From Rhizophagus irregularis (Eukaryota; Glomeromycota; Glomeromycetes; Glomerales; Glomeraceae): a stretch of 64,000 nucleotides of DNA. The stretch spans positions 682,001 through 746,000 of the forward strand of contig NC_089457.1 in NCBI RefSeq assembly GCF_026210795.1. The letters run 5' to 3'. The position numbers and the translations under genes were made by a program. Every line of letters begins with the position of its first letter. The stretch's first letter is position 1. A model generated the notes under the pieces. It ran no database searches. It was not told the origin of the DNA and was given only the letters and a program-made list of their open reading frames with translations. Shown here piece by piece: positions 1-10,840 of this stretch.

Positions 1-418
1 GTGTCCAACACATGTAGACAATACAGTACATGTACATTTTGTCCTCCATTTCGCTCCAGACAATTAGTTTATATTAATTAATAAAAATAGGTTACTATTC
101 ATCTGGTACGCGTTATGGCGCAAAATCCATTATACAAATTATAATTGCGGGTATACAAAAAAAAAAAAAAAAAAAAAAAAAGAGTTTGTTGAAAACTCCG
201 ATAAATGATCAATTTTTCTAATTTGTATTCCAAGGAAATTCCGATAAAAAAAATTTTTTATAGAGTAATAATTATAAAAAAATATTTTAAAATTATATAT
301 AGAATAAATGTATAAATTATTGTTTGTATCAAAACTAAATTGAAATTATTTTTTCAGTTGATTAGGAATATTCGGAATTTTACTATTTTACTGACCGATA
401 TTTTTATAATATTGGCAA

Positions 419-614
419 CGATGTGCATTCTTTCAATTCTTCCAATTCCAAGACTTTCCAAATGCCAATAAATTCTTATTGGAAGTTTCCAATGTACATA
501 GAAATAAATATTCGTATATATTAAAATTAATGTATAGAAATATTGAAATCTTTTCAATTCTTCTAATTCCAAGCCTTCCAATTCTAATAAAATGTCATTG
601 GAAGCTTCCAATGC
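419..614 (+). repeat. Imperfect direct repeat pair
   Basis: Two copies of a roughly 75-base unit lie at about 419-494 and 544-614. Each begins with TTTCAATTCTTC and AATTCCAAG and ends with ATTGGAAG(T/C)TTCCAATG. The end motif is itself an inverted repeat, TTGGAAGCTTCCAA in copy two, so each unit could fold. Function unknown. Confidence 0.6.
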
Positions 615-660
615 ATATCACTACCTATAGTTCACCGCAATATTCTAACTATAACTTAGT

Positions 661-706
661 TATTGGATGGGGATATCGGACTTCGAAGACCGATACTCAT
701 CCAATA
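661..706. repeat. Inverted repeat / hairpin
   Basis: TATTGGATG at the left is answered by CATCCAATA at the right, with ATATCGG and CCGATA inside and a short centre around TTCGAA. The arms are about 17-19 bases. It may be the remnant of a very short palindromic MITE. No target duplication is obvious. Confidence 0.6.
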
Positions 707-2224
707 ATTATTATTAATATTCCGTTAATAATTTCTCTAGGTTTATTAGTTTGTTAAATCTTTTGAGAATATAAATAATATGTATAAATATGGATTTCTT
801 CGCGTATTGCTACCCATTCTTCTGTTAATTTAAAAAGAAAAAAGTTCCATAAAAAATTTATCATAAAAGTTGTCGATTTTTTGTTACGCAAAGTAAATTA
901 TTACTATAATTGTGAAATAATAATTTTATTTTTAAATTAATTGATCATAATCTTTAAAGCTCTTAATAATGCGATATTAATTGGTTTTCATGAAAAGTAA
1001 ATTTGAATATTATAATATGCAATAATAAACACTTCTGGATATCGGAAGCCGAAATTTTGTGCTAAGGATGAAAATGTCGTACTTAATAATTAGAGGTAAA
1101 AGGACTAACCGCATTAGTTCGATTATCACTCTATGCAGCATAAGCTAAATTGCAAAAATTAAGTTGGTTGTACCGTAGTAAAACCATGACCCTACTGGTT
1201 TCACCCGGCTTTGACGGGGTCAACCTGACCCATTCTATGAATAAAATGATACATATAGGTAGTAACTTCAATGGTCGTGCCAAGTCACGCCAATATCTAA
1301 GAACTGCAAAACGAAATTTGGAGTCTTGGATCATCAATTTTCTTTCTATAAAACCCATAATTATTCTTTATGTATTTGACGATTTTAGGAGAATAAGTTT
1401 GAAGCCAAAGTAAATATGCTCGAAAAAAAGGGATGTTATATATATATATATATGTATATATGAAGGAAGAAAAAAAATTTATAAAATCATTTGACATAGT
1501 GCATATATATATTAAAAATTACTTTTCATAACATGAAAAACAAACTCGAGTCTGAAACAGATTTGGCACAAAATGTTGAAATTCATACAACATAATACAG
1601 CATATTAATAATATTTTTATAAAGATTATTTTGATAAAAGAAATTGTATAAACGTTATTATTTTATTCCTCTATACAGTACATCAATTTCGATAATATTG
1701 TTGCGGACGATCATATTTATTTCATGTTAAGGAATTGTGCAACATTATTAATATTATTGTTATTTAGTTATTGATTGTAATTATTCATTGAAATGATTAT
1801 TGTTTACTGCCTGTCAAAAATACTGAGGGATTCATCAAAAGATTAAATTGGATCATCGAAAGAATCGTATTTTATGTTGATCCTTGGCAAAGGACGAGAT
1901 TGGTGTTTTGTTATTACTTAAATTTTACTGTATGATACTAAGAAATTCGTAAAGTCACCATGTTCTTAATATAGATTATTCTAAGATTTTAAATTGTCTA
2001 TTAATTATAGGTCGTCTTTTTGGGATAACAAAACAAATAATCGTAAAGAGTTTATGGATGATCTTACCTAGGGTACGAAATTACGAATATTATGAACAAA
2101 ATAATTGTATTATCAGCATATTATTATTACAAAAAAATTCTGATCGTGTTTCTTTATTATGTCAATCAGTTTATGAAAGAAACATGAACTGAAGTCAAGT
2201 TATATATTGTAGACTGTAAATATA

Positions 2225-2818
2225 TTATTTGTTTAAAATAATAAAAAAAAACCCCCAAAAAAATAACCCTAAAAAAATTAATAAATTTAAAATTAAAAAT
2301 TTTCTCCCTCTAATTTTAGAAATATTATGAGATTCAATTAAGACATATACTACTATTGATTCATTTGTGTTGTCTCGTTGTATTTGTGACGCGTCGTTAT
2401 TGACGTTATTGACATCGTTGTTATCGTTATTAACATCGTTGTAGCCAACGTTGTCATCATCATTATCATCGTTATCAATTAAAATGATTTCTCTTTTATT
2501 TAGATTATCATATCTAATCACATAATTCCTTCTCCCATTATTGTTTTCTTTTCTTCTAAACATATTTATCCTTTCATCTTCAATAGCTTTTAAAAATTTG
2601 CTTATAATAACAACTTCAAGAGCTTGAATATTATTTATATCATTAATATCATTAATTGATGGATCATACAATTCTCTAGCAATCCTTTCAGTTAAGTTAT
2701 ATCCTTGCGAGCATAATGTTAAACGAGCATGATTATATGCTTGTTCCAATTCTTCTTCTGTTGGAAATTCTGGATCACGACTTCGACGAATTGATGTAAG
2801 ACTTCTCGTTATTGGCAT
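2225..2818 (-). CDS. Hypothetical acidic, Asn/Asp-rich protein
   Basis: The single open frame is 197 codons. I do not recognise the family. Residues 19-90 form a plausible helical domain that opens PTEEELEQAYNHARLTL and includes QGYNLTERIARELYD. Residues about 113-145 are a low-complexity D/N run encoded by a degenerate GTTATT/GACGTT-type triplet repeat at about 2390-2480. The last 25 residues are hydrophobic (LIFLGLFFWGFFFIIL) but come from an A-rich tract, so the membrane-like tail may be a read-through artefact. The start methionine is the first in frame. It could be a decayed relative of the short HMG-type genes common in these fungi, but the HMG aromatic core is not visible. Confidence 0.45.
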   Translation of the reverse strand: MPITRSLTSIRRSRDPEFPTEEELEQAYNHARLTLCSQGYNLTERIARELYDPSINDINDINNIQALEVVIISKFLKAIEDERINMFRRKENNNGRRNYVIRYDNLNKREIILIDNDDNDDDNVGYNDVNNDNNDVNNVNNDASQIQRDNTNESIVVYVLIESHNISKIRGRKFLILNLLIFLGLFFWGFFFIILNK

Positions 2819-4184
2819 AATTGTTAATGTAAGTGCGTAGGAATTTTTTTTTTGAAATTTTGTATTTTAATGAAGTGGTTGAAGTGGTTGAGCTAATTAA
2901 AGCAAATGAAATAAGATCAATTAAATTTATGTCTTAGCTAGCGTTAGAAAAAAAAAATTTGTAATTTTAGTCACTTTAAAAAAAAAATTTGGAAAGAAAA
3001 AATAATGTTCGAAATCGAAATAATGTTTTTAAATAATGTTCTTATTAATGAAAACAAAAAATTCACGACTTTATTAGGACTTCAACTAAATATTTTTTTT
3101 TCCTCTCAATCATGATTTTTTTTTTTTTAAAAAAAAAATAAAAATAATAATAATAATAATAAAAGGAAATTGTTTGAGTCCTAAATTTGTATTTTTTCTA
3201 GTATATATATGTATATATATAATATATTATATAATATTCTACATTTATTTCATTGGATGTAGAGTTATTTCTTTAATTCAATTGATTTCAATTTTCAATT
3301 TATAATGTACTTTTCTTTTTTTAGATTTTTCATTCTTTCGTCTCCCTTTTAAAGGTTATTAAGGTTTATTAAAGGTTTATCAAAGCTTTTTTTTATTATA
3401 TAGAAAGACATATAACCAGTTCGATACGGAACATTAACATTACATTACAGTATATTCCCCAATGCTGTTTTTAACTAATTTCGTGTGTTTGTATATTAAT
3501 CCCTGACGATTCCCAACGTACAATACCGAGTGCAGTATTGAGTGAGAAAGTCGTCCGATTTTGCCGATTTTCGCGTAAACCTGCATAATCCTCCATTGTT
3601 CGTTACTACTTACCTTCGAAACAATCGGTTCCTTCTCCTAGAAACAAACCAAACCCGAAATGTGTGACTCTCCTATTGGACTAACAAACAAAGGACACTT
3701 GATCTCTATTGTATGAACCTGAAATACCACGATCAACTTCACCAAACATATCCTAGATTCCTAGTGCTTCCTTATTTGAATTTCCTGACGAATTCTGCCG
3801 AATTTATCATCCCGTCAACTCTCCGTTTCTTATGATTCTGGAATTGGAAATCCCCAACCTATCTTTCTCTAATAGACCATATGATACTTTCACGAATATT
3901 GATATCCCTTTCCTATGACCGGTTGGTCATCAAATCTACACCGCTCGAGAAAGATTTCATAATTTTATTCATCCATTATATTAACGAAGACGAACGAACT
4001 CTCTTTTATCACACCACTTTCATCACCCGATATTCCAATATCCACAAAATTCTCTTCTTTTATCACTAAATTTTAGCATAATACTTTTTCTTATAACAGG
4101 TAGTCGCAAAAATATTGAAAATATTTTGGCTTTTATTTGTCTCTGAACATCTGTATCTCGACCGACTTTCTGAAAAAAAGAACA
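2819..4184. other. Intergenic AT-rich region with simple repeats
   Basis: A T-run/A-run junction is followed by (AAT)n at about 3118-3163, and a (TA)n tract lies near 3200-3230. The part from about 3480 to 4080 is less AT-rich than its surroundings. It has a 62-codon ORF (3881-4069) that I cannot link to any family and regard as chance. It may be the 5' flank of the retroelement fossil that follows. Confidence 0.4.
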
Positions 4185-5175
4185 ATGTCTAACAATCAAG
4201 TATCGCAATTAAGTCGTCCAAATCAAGTTCAACCAGCCAATACTCGAGCTTTAACTGCTGCTCCCTATAATAAATTTTCTGGGGAAAATTCCGATAAATG
4301 ATCATTTTCTAGTTTTCATTCCAAAAAAACTCCGATATGTGATCAATTTTCTAAAAAAATATTTATAGGGGCTGCTCAAGCGAGAAATACTCAAAACGCT
4401 GTTATTAATTTGAACACAACCTTCACTTGTAACAATAAGGACCTTATAACTTGGCTTCATGAATTTTAACGCTGCCGTTACTGCTAATGGATGGAATAGG
4501 ACCCGGATAATTATAGTAAAGGTCATGTATAAATTTTGTATTTTTTAATAAGCAAGTCATATGAGAATGTTATATGCAAAAAATAGAGTATTACAAAATA
4601 GGTTATAGTAAAAAGAAAATATAAAATTTTAAATGAAATCTTGAGATCATATGTAAGTTTTTATAAAAGTGTATATTTTAAGGATGGAGTGATTAATATG
4701 TAAAACAAATTAAGATAAATTACAATTATTATTAAATAAATAAATGAAAAAATTTTAAATGTAAATATATTAAAGTTATATGCTAAAAAAGGGTATTTTT
4801 AATATTATATAAAGTCATAGGTTGAATTCTAATGAGTATCATGGATATGCCCTCTATTATAAATATCCGGGGATCCTGATACTGCCCGAAAGTTACAAAT
4901 AGTAGTGCTCGCTACCTAAAAGGACCCGCGGCTGTAATGGACCAACGTTAGCAACAACCCGGAGAAAGTGTTTATGCGTATGCTTTGTTGTTGATCACGT
5001 TTATAAAGGACGATTATAGGTATTTTTGTAAGAAAAAGGTCTTATTCCAACGAAAGGCATATATTATATAGGGGATTACATCTCTTTTTCAAAGGTCATC
5101 TGAGTTTTGTTTATCTAAGCTCGGTATATCAATGCACGCGAAAATACAATCGGCCCTCGATATAACAAAGTAGCC
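4185..5175 (+). pseudogene. Fossil gag region of an LTR retrotransposon
   Basis: Short translated blocks match the Gag style of glomeromycotan LTR retroelements, probably Ty3-like. They are a Met-started Ser/Gln/Asn-rich N-terminus at 4185, a block with ITWLHEF and ANGW, then ATYLKGPAAV and QQPGESVYAYA. The parts are in the expected order on the plus strand. Only a gag-type region is seen. I found no protease, reverse transcriptase or flanking LTRs, so it is a fragment. It is clearly broken, with several breaks, and looks old. A MITE has been inserted into it (4498-4877). Family assignment is inference from the motifs. Confidence 0.6.
4498..4877. mobile_element. MITE with AGGACCC termini inside the gag fossil
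   Basis: The left end reads AGGACCCGGATAATTATAG. The right end, reverse-complemented, reads AGGATCCCCGGATATTTATA. The 380-bp body is AT-rich and noncoding. Gag-like coding text stops at the left end and resumes at the right end, which fixes the element's limits. No clear target duplication remains (GAAT against GATA). Its ends match the MITE at 36865-48460 and, for the first ~11 bases, the transposon at 10841-15817. The three may therefore be moved by related transposases. Confidence 0.75.
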
Positions 5176-5653
5176 GTCCTGGATATGTATGTAGAGGTCA
5201 GGTGGCGATAAAATTTTTTACTATGAGAGACTTTTTATATGAGTAGTACGCATAATTGACACCTGATATTGAAAATCCTGCAAAAATACGCAAATAAAAT
5301 TTCAGACATTAAGTTCATACTGTATTAATTATTTAATCTGGCTTTTGTATTGTGAAAATCCTATTTTACCCATTTTTTCAATAATATTTTTCAAAATAGT
5401 CGAAATTTCACTTTTCAACCCTCAGAAATTTACAATGCGCTTAACTGAACAAGTACGTACAGTAAATATATTATTATATATATATGTGATTAGCCAAATT
5501 TAAGCCAAAAAAATACGCAAACTAATTTTTTACATATAAAAATTTTGATAAAAATACGTAATCTTGATAACCTATAGACGAAAAATTTTTAAATTGTACG
5601 CAAATCAAAACTTTATTCTGTCTAACTCCACTATGATGGCGACGCATTTTGTG
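5176..5653. other. AT-rich noncoding stretch
   Basis: No gene is visible. The text is AT-rich with several AATACGCAAA-type words (about 5288, 5512, 5568), which suggests decayed repeat. It ends at the target duplication of the MITE at 5665. Confidence 0.4.
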
Positions 5654-5664
5654 TACCTACCCCA

Positions 5665-6279
5665 ACAGGGCGGACATCCTCATATTATCACATTATTGCC
5701 GATCATTTTGCCGATCATCTATTTTAATATTATCACATAAAAAATACCATTTTTTTGCAAATTTAACTATATAAATTTTATTTGTTATCAAAATTCATCC
5801 AAAGTCCGAAAATTAATGTTTTCAAATCCAAAAATTAACTAAAACCCAAAAATGGGCTGAATTTTAATAATAATTAGAAAATTAAATTATTTTAATGATA
5901 TTGTGACAACCAGTGATTAAAATTTAATTTTTGTTAGTTTTTTAGATTCATCTCGTCAAGACAAACATTTTGATAGTAATTTCATAAAATTTTTACACTA
6001 AATTGATTGAGAAATTGCATTTTGAAAATTTCTATTTATTATATAGATTATAACAAATATAATTGCAAGTATAAATTTAGCCATAACTTCTTGATTACCT
6101 AAAATTAGGAATGATTACTTCGGCCATTGATTTTAAATCAGTTAAACTATGACCCATAAAAGTTTCAAGTTTCGGCCAAACTTCTGTGACTTCGGCCGAA
6201 GCTTTAAAGTCTGATATCACCCAATTTACTATAAGATCGGCAAATGATCGGCAAGGTGATATAAGGATGTCCGCCCTGT
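5665..6279 (+). mobile_element. Mutator-like MITE, copy 1 (ACAGGGCGGACA termini)
   Basis: The element is 615 bp. The ends are ACAGGGCGGACATCC and its exact complement, with a second inverted block containing TTGCCGATCATTTTGCCGATC-like text just inside. The flanks are TACCTACCCCA (5654-5664) and TACCTACCCCT (6280-6290), an 11-bp target duplication with one mismatch. Duplications of 9-11 bp are typical of Mutator-like elements; assignment to that superfamily is inference. There is no coding capacity. A second copy in the opposite orientation lies at 49717-50335. The two share the subterminal GGCCGAAGCTT / TTTCAAGTTTCGGCC region. Confidence 0.9.
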
Positions 6280-6289
6280 TACCTACCCC

Positions 6290-7488
6290 TGTATATATAT
6301 TTCTGGGTCCTCGATCAGGCCTTCGTTATGAGAAAATTCGTTAATGCGATAACGAATTATTCGGTATTGTGAGAAATTTGATATAATGCCCATTTCATGA
6401 TCATGAAACATAAATCATCCATCTTTGAGGCTATTAAATTTATCTTGCAAAAAATCTTCGTTATACTAAAAAAAAAAATTTTTGTTATGCGGTTATAAAA
6501 GGTATACCACAGATATTCAATTTTTTCATGTTAAAATCGGTACGACGGTACCAAATTTCGCATAAAAAGGGCCGACTACTATTGTTGTAAATTATTTCAA
6601 TAAAAACTCAGTGCTATAAAAGTTACATATAAAATATAAATTTTTAAAATAAATAAATTATGAAAAATCCTTTCTTCGTCGAATATCACGTGATCAAGAT
6701 TCGACATCGGTATATCGTCGGAAATCAGAATCGGTAAATTTCCCGCGTAACATGTATATTTGTGAACTACACAAAAATGCAACTGGTTGAATTATATAAA
6801 GAGTGTTGGCCGTTTGGCCAGGGCTTTGGCAACCTGTTTAGATATTTGGTCGCGAATGCCAATCACACCTAATAGGTATTAATACGATTGACCAAAATTT
6901 AGCCTTGGACGTTTGGCTGTTTGGCGCCAAATGCCAAAAAAATCTTTTGGCCGCGGCCAAAATCCCAAAGCTGCAGGATATTCTGGTTCCATTAGAGCGG
7001 ACAATGTTTTAGTTTCATCAACCGGTTAGGTATATAATAAGAAAAGACATCCTCATTGCACCACAAGTTCTTTTATTCCTAGTAAGTAGTAAGCGCCAAC
7101 AGTACCACTGGCAAAAGGTGTATTATTAAGTGTGATACATAAATAAATTTACGTGATCTTACGCGATAACGCGTTTATTTATTAAGTTTATTATTTAAAG
7201 TTTATAATTCCGTCATTGTCTACATTTTTAAAATAAAAATATTTAAAGTTTATAAACCATAAAACTTTTTCATAAAAATAATTTAAATAAAAAAAACCGA
7301 AAAAATAAATGAAACATAAAGGTACTATAATTACAAATAATTTAAAATGTTATTACATTTACATAAAATTGGAATAATTATCTTACAAATTTTATTAACA
7401 AAAAAGATATACAAAAAAGCCGATATATTATTTTACGAATATCAAAAAAGAATATATATATACATATATAAATTATAAAGGACTTAAA
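6290..7488. other. Intergenic, with a TTTGGC/GGCCAAA cluster
   Basis: At 6805-6975 there is a dense set of TTTGGC, GGCCGTTTGGCC and GGCCGCGGCCAAAA words in both orientations. It resembles a small palindromic MITE of about 170 bases, but I cannot fix its ends or a target duplication. A TCACGTGA palindrome sits at 6686-6693. The rest is AT-rich and empty. Confidence 0.45.
6686..6693. promoter_or_regulatory. TCACGTGA E-box palindrome
   Basis: Perfect palindrome in the intergenic region downstream of the HMG-box gene, inside a short ORF that I regard as chance. Confidence 0.4.
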
Positions 7489-8031
7489 TTAAAGAGAAGT
7501 CCCAAATGAAGAAGAAACGTTAAATACAGAAGTAGTCGTTGTGGGTAAGGGGATTCCTTGATTCATGTGTGAGGCCAGCTCTTCAAAATCAATATAAATA
7601 TCGGATGTATTGCGTTGTGTAACAGGAGGAACAAGGGTAATAGGAGGAACAGGAGCAGGGAAAGCGGGAGGAACAGGCGGAACAGGAGAAGTCTGTTGAG
7701 ACGATGAAGGTTGAGGAATTCTTCGACTATCGTTATTTCGTCTACCACGTCTACCGGAAATTATAGAACTTGTTCTAATTTTTCTAGCTAAATTACGATA
7801 ATATAATTTAACATTCGCAGGCTCTTGTTTCCATAATATAGACGCGACGAAAGATATTCTATTCATGTTTAAATTATATCCATGTTGGTTGATAAGTATA
7901 TTGTAAGCGTGTCTGTAAACTGTAAATCCGTAAGGAGGATTACCATTTGAACCAATTAAATTTCTTAAAGGAAATCTGTAAGGATAAGGGGGACGATATT
8001 GTAATAATGTCGATATGTTAATATACGACAT
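7489..8031 (-). CDS. HMG-box protein (MATA-HMG-like)
   Basis: A 180-residue protein in one open frame. Residues about 32-90 read as an HMG box: PPYGFTVYRHAYNIL (helix 1 with the aromatic Y/F and basic R), then NMNRISFVASILWKQEP (helix 2 with the W) and ANVKLYYRNLARKI (helix 3). This is the sequence-specific, single-box type found in fungal mating-type and MATA-HMG proteins, which bind the minor groove of DNA in the nucleus. After a basic patch (GRRGRRNNDSRR) the C-terminus is Pro/Ser/Thr-rich and disordered. Arbuscular mycorrhizal fungi carry large families of such genes, so a direct mating-type role cannot be claimed. The first ATG is used. An AT-rich promoter lies at 8032-8110. No break is seen, so it looks functional. 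Confidence 0.85.
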   Translation of the reverse strand: MSYINISTLLQYRPPYPYRFPLRNLIGSNGNPPYGFTVYRHAYNILINQHGYNLNMNRISFVASILWKQEPANVKLYYRNLARKIRTSSIISGRRGRRNNDSRRIPQPSSSQQTSPVPPVPPAFPAPVPPITLVPPVTQRNTSDIYIDFEELASHMNQGIPLPTTTTSVFNVSSSFGTSL

Positions 8032-9384
8032 TGGTCTTTAAATAAATAAATATATTTTCAAAAAAATGAGGATTTTGTGAGTAATTCTGGTGTAAGTTAT
8101 TTTTTGAATTTTTTGAATTTTTTTTTTTTTTGTAGGAAAGAAATGAAGAAATTAAAATGCCGGTTTTATATAATTTTAAATTTCTTTTCGCAGTAAAATA
8201 ATGGGAAAAAACCGGATGGAAAGGATCACAACAACCTGCAGGATCGTTTATTAATCTTTACTAATTAAGATGATATTACTCAATATGGTAAACCTATGGT
8301 AAACCCTAGATGTAAGATGATAGAAAGATAAGATGCGAAAGATACGAAATGTTGCCGAAATTTCCCGCTTTCATTGGATGAAAACGAATTGTTTTTGGTA
8401 GTTTTTCTTTTTATTGTTTATTATTTATATTTTGTACAAATAATTTAAGTCTTTTACTTTCTTTTGCAAAAGTTTTTCCCAATTAAATGTACAATACCAA
8501 CATTGTAAATATTTTTTAAAAAAATATCGTATATCTGTTGTCATTACATATTATTATTGCATCATTTTAAAGCCTTTTGTTTCTTATTGAATTTTTAAAT
8601 GTATTTTTGCAATTATTGACAGAATTTTGAACAACCTTCTTATTAAGGTTTTCTATAGTTTTTTTTTCTGTGGGGAATGTGGGGTAGTAAATCTGTAGAT
8701 AAATTTCTCCATATTTGAATGTTTATTTGAAAAGCTCAAAATTGTTCCGTTATGTGAGACCGATCTTCCTAAGTCCTACATAACTAATTAAAAATTATTC
8801 TAGCTCCTTAATTTTAATTGGTTCGTCTTAAAAGATAGAAAATTGTGGGAATATATTATACTATATAATCGAATATAAATGCTACAGTGTGAAATATAAA
8901 TGATTTTAATTACATATAATTAATTACCTTAGATTGCAACTATAGAAAAATTAGAACGTATAATTCATATGGTAAAGTCTACAAATGTTTGAACATCGCA
9001 TTACTATGAAATATAATAATTATCCAAGTAGAATGAAACAAAGAATGTATGTGATTGTAAAAAAAATTATCAAATAGAGATCCAAATTTAAGATGACAGA
9101 GAAAAAGAAAAACAAAAAGGAACACAAAATAATAAAGAAAGTGTGACTGATCGTCAATCACTAAAGATACCCAAAAAAGGATAGGTTGAAAGATGTGGAG
9201 TAACATGGGACTACATTTGGATCATTTGACTGTTTGACTGTATCATATTTTCTATGGCACGCCGGACTATGGCACGCCGGACTGGACAGATGTTTAAAGG
9301 TGAACTACATATTGTTTAACGTTTAAGGTTAAATGTAAAGTCAAAATGATTTGCCATTACCGTCAAACCATTTGACTTTAGAGT
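8032..9384. other. Intergenic AT-rich sequence
   Basis: No gene is recognised. A 15-base tandem pair of ACTATGGCACGCCGG lies at about 9251-9281. It is followed by words such as CATTTGACTGTTTGACTG and TTTGCC, which recall the CAAATGACC repeats at 32.70-32.77 kb. The minus-strand ORF at 8979-9206 has no recognisable features. Confidence 0.4.
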
Positions 9385-10166
9385 AAAAATTTCCAGGGTT
9401 GAAGATCAATACTAATCTTGATCACATACAAAATTATAGGTCCATACAATATATAAATCAAAAGTTAGATGATCGATGAATTTTGTGTTATATAAAATAT
9501 TATCACCTTTACATGAATATTTTCATTCCTTCATTATTTATGCTCTATTAAACCTTTTAGTATATATATATTTTTTTGATATATTAATTTTTAAGTATCA
9601 TTATGCATTTCTTTAGAATTTTTATCAGATTAGATACATAGCCAGGGAATTTCAATTATACTATAATCTTCCTTTTATTTTTTCACAATTTTTGAATGGT
9701 GTTGAAAATTATTAATTTTATGCAGTATTTATTTTAAGTTTTTTTTGTTAAAAAGCTTATAGGAATAAGCCAAGAGATCCCTTTTATAGATACTGTGCAT
9801 AAAATGGGTATTAAGGTTCTGCTGAAAGAAAATTGGTTTGCTAAATTTTTAAAGCAAAAAAATGACTATCAAAATGGATTTTTTGCAAATAGTATAATTT
9901 TTTTATTATTTAAATCTTTATTTTAATGGTATTTCTGGCCAAATAAGTGGCCATAATTTTAATTATAATGAATGTAAGTAACTATTTTTACAAAATTTTA
10001 CTTTAGTTCAATTGAATATTTACGCACAAAAAACTATTTATTAGGAAAAACTAACATTTTGCAGCTAAAATTCATCGATCATCTAACTTTTGATTTATAT
10101 ATTGTACGGACCTTTAATTTTGTATGTGATCAAGATTAGTATTGATCTTCAACCCTGGAAATTTTT
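9385..10166. mobile_element. MITE with ~100-bp terminal inverted repeats
   Basis: The left arm (9385-9485) and the right arm (10067-10166) are near-identical in inverse orientation over about 100 bases, starting AAAAATTTCCAGGG. The full span is 782 bp. The flanks TTTAGAGTA (left) and TTTAGGATA (right, overlapping the arm end) could be a worn 9-bp target duplication. Long arms plus such a duplication point to a Mutator-like element, but this is inference. The inner 580 bases are AT-rich and noncoding. Confidence 0.8.
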
Positions 10167-10267
10167 AGGATAGGTTATCACATGACTTCGGAAAATATTG
10201 GGGTAAAGAAACTTATGACCAGGCCTGTATATCTAATAATTTTGTTCTGATTTGATATCGTGCTCAT

Positions 10268-10275
10268 TCACGTGA
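10268..10275. promoter_or_regulatory. TCACGTGA E-box palindrome
   Basis: Lies about 210 bases upstream of the TATA box at 10482. Confidence 0.4.
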
Positions 10276-10481
10276 CTTTCTAAAATCGTTTTTAATAAAC
10301 CCGATCGCGTGTAAATTTATAACAGACTTAGTTTACTACTCTTTTAGAAATAAAATAAATAAAATAAAAAATAAAAATAAAATCGCATGTAAATTTACTT
10401 TGGTGGAAATCTAAGTTTCCGAAAAAATGTGTAATTGAGATTTTTTAAATTTTTCAGTAAAAAAGTGGAGGTAGCGAAATT

Positions 10482-10770
10482 TGTATAAATACAACACTGA
10501 AATAACGAAAAGTGCTCCCAATTTCAATTTGTAAAGGATCGTTTATTAAGGTGAGATTGGGCACTTTAGCGCTGTATGGCACGCTCATGCCCACCACTTG
10601 CTTTTATTTCTTATGTTTATTTTATTTTATTTTGTTTCGTATTCAGGAATAATAGTAATTCATTTTTTTTTGTACTATCCCATTTTTATTCCTATTTTTT
10701 TTCCTTACAATTACCTTGCGCGCATAATATTCGTTTATTCTCTTTCAGATGCTTTCCAAAATATTTTAGG
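10482..10770 (+). promoter_or_regulatory. Orphan promoter plus leader intron (copy A)
   Basis: A TATA element, TTGTATAAATAC, lies at 10481-10492. It is followed by a leader ending TTTATTAAG and an intron of 198 nt (10551-10748) that begins GTGAGATTGGGCAC and ends TTCTCTTTCAG directly before an ATG at 10749. The frame after this ATG is only six codons. The same TATA, donor, intron text and acceptor-ATG arrangement occurs at 33409-33684, and a truncated copy lies at 17712-17865. Here the coding body seems to be lost: a transposon begins 90 bases downstream. Confidence 0.7.
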
Positions 10771-10840
10771 TTTAAAATCTTAATATTAAAGGTACGTTGA
10801 ACCATTTTCGTAAAGCTAAAGAGAGTGGGCTAGCCTGCAT

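Larger units (their letters stand above)
1..2224. other. Intergenic AT-rich sequence with small repeats
   Basis: I see no convincing gene here. Two overlapping ORFs at 1131-1413 lie on opposite strands and resemble nothing I know. The stretch holds a poly(A) run at about 158-181, a short direct repeat (419-614), a hairpin (661-706) and a (TA)n tract near 1437-1460. The segment at 181-245 resembles the segment at 4283-4360 inside the gag fossil region: both repeat the motif CTCCGATAAATGATCA with small changes. Confidence 0.5.

Noticed and set aside
1131-1413. Overlapping ORFs and a CCCGG..CCGGG-like region that resembled a tRNA arm.
   Set aside because: No cloverleaf or A/B boxes could be traced, and neither ORF shows domain features.
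5149-6573. Possible inverted ends CGGCCCTCGATATAAC and AAAAGGGCCG around the MITE at 5665.
   Set aside because: The left one lies within gag-like coding text, the match fades after seven bases and there is no target duplication.
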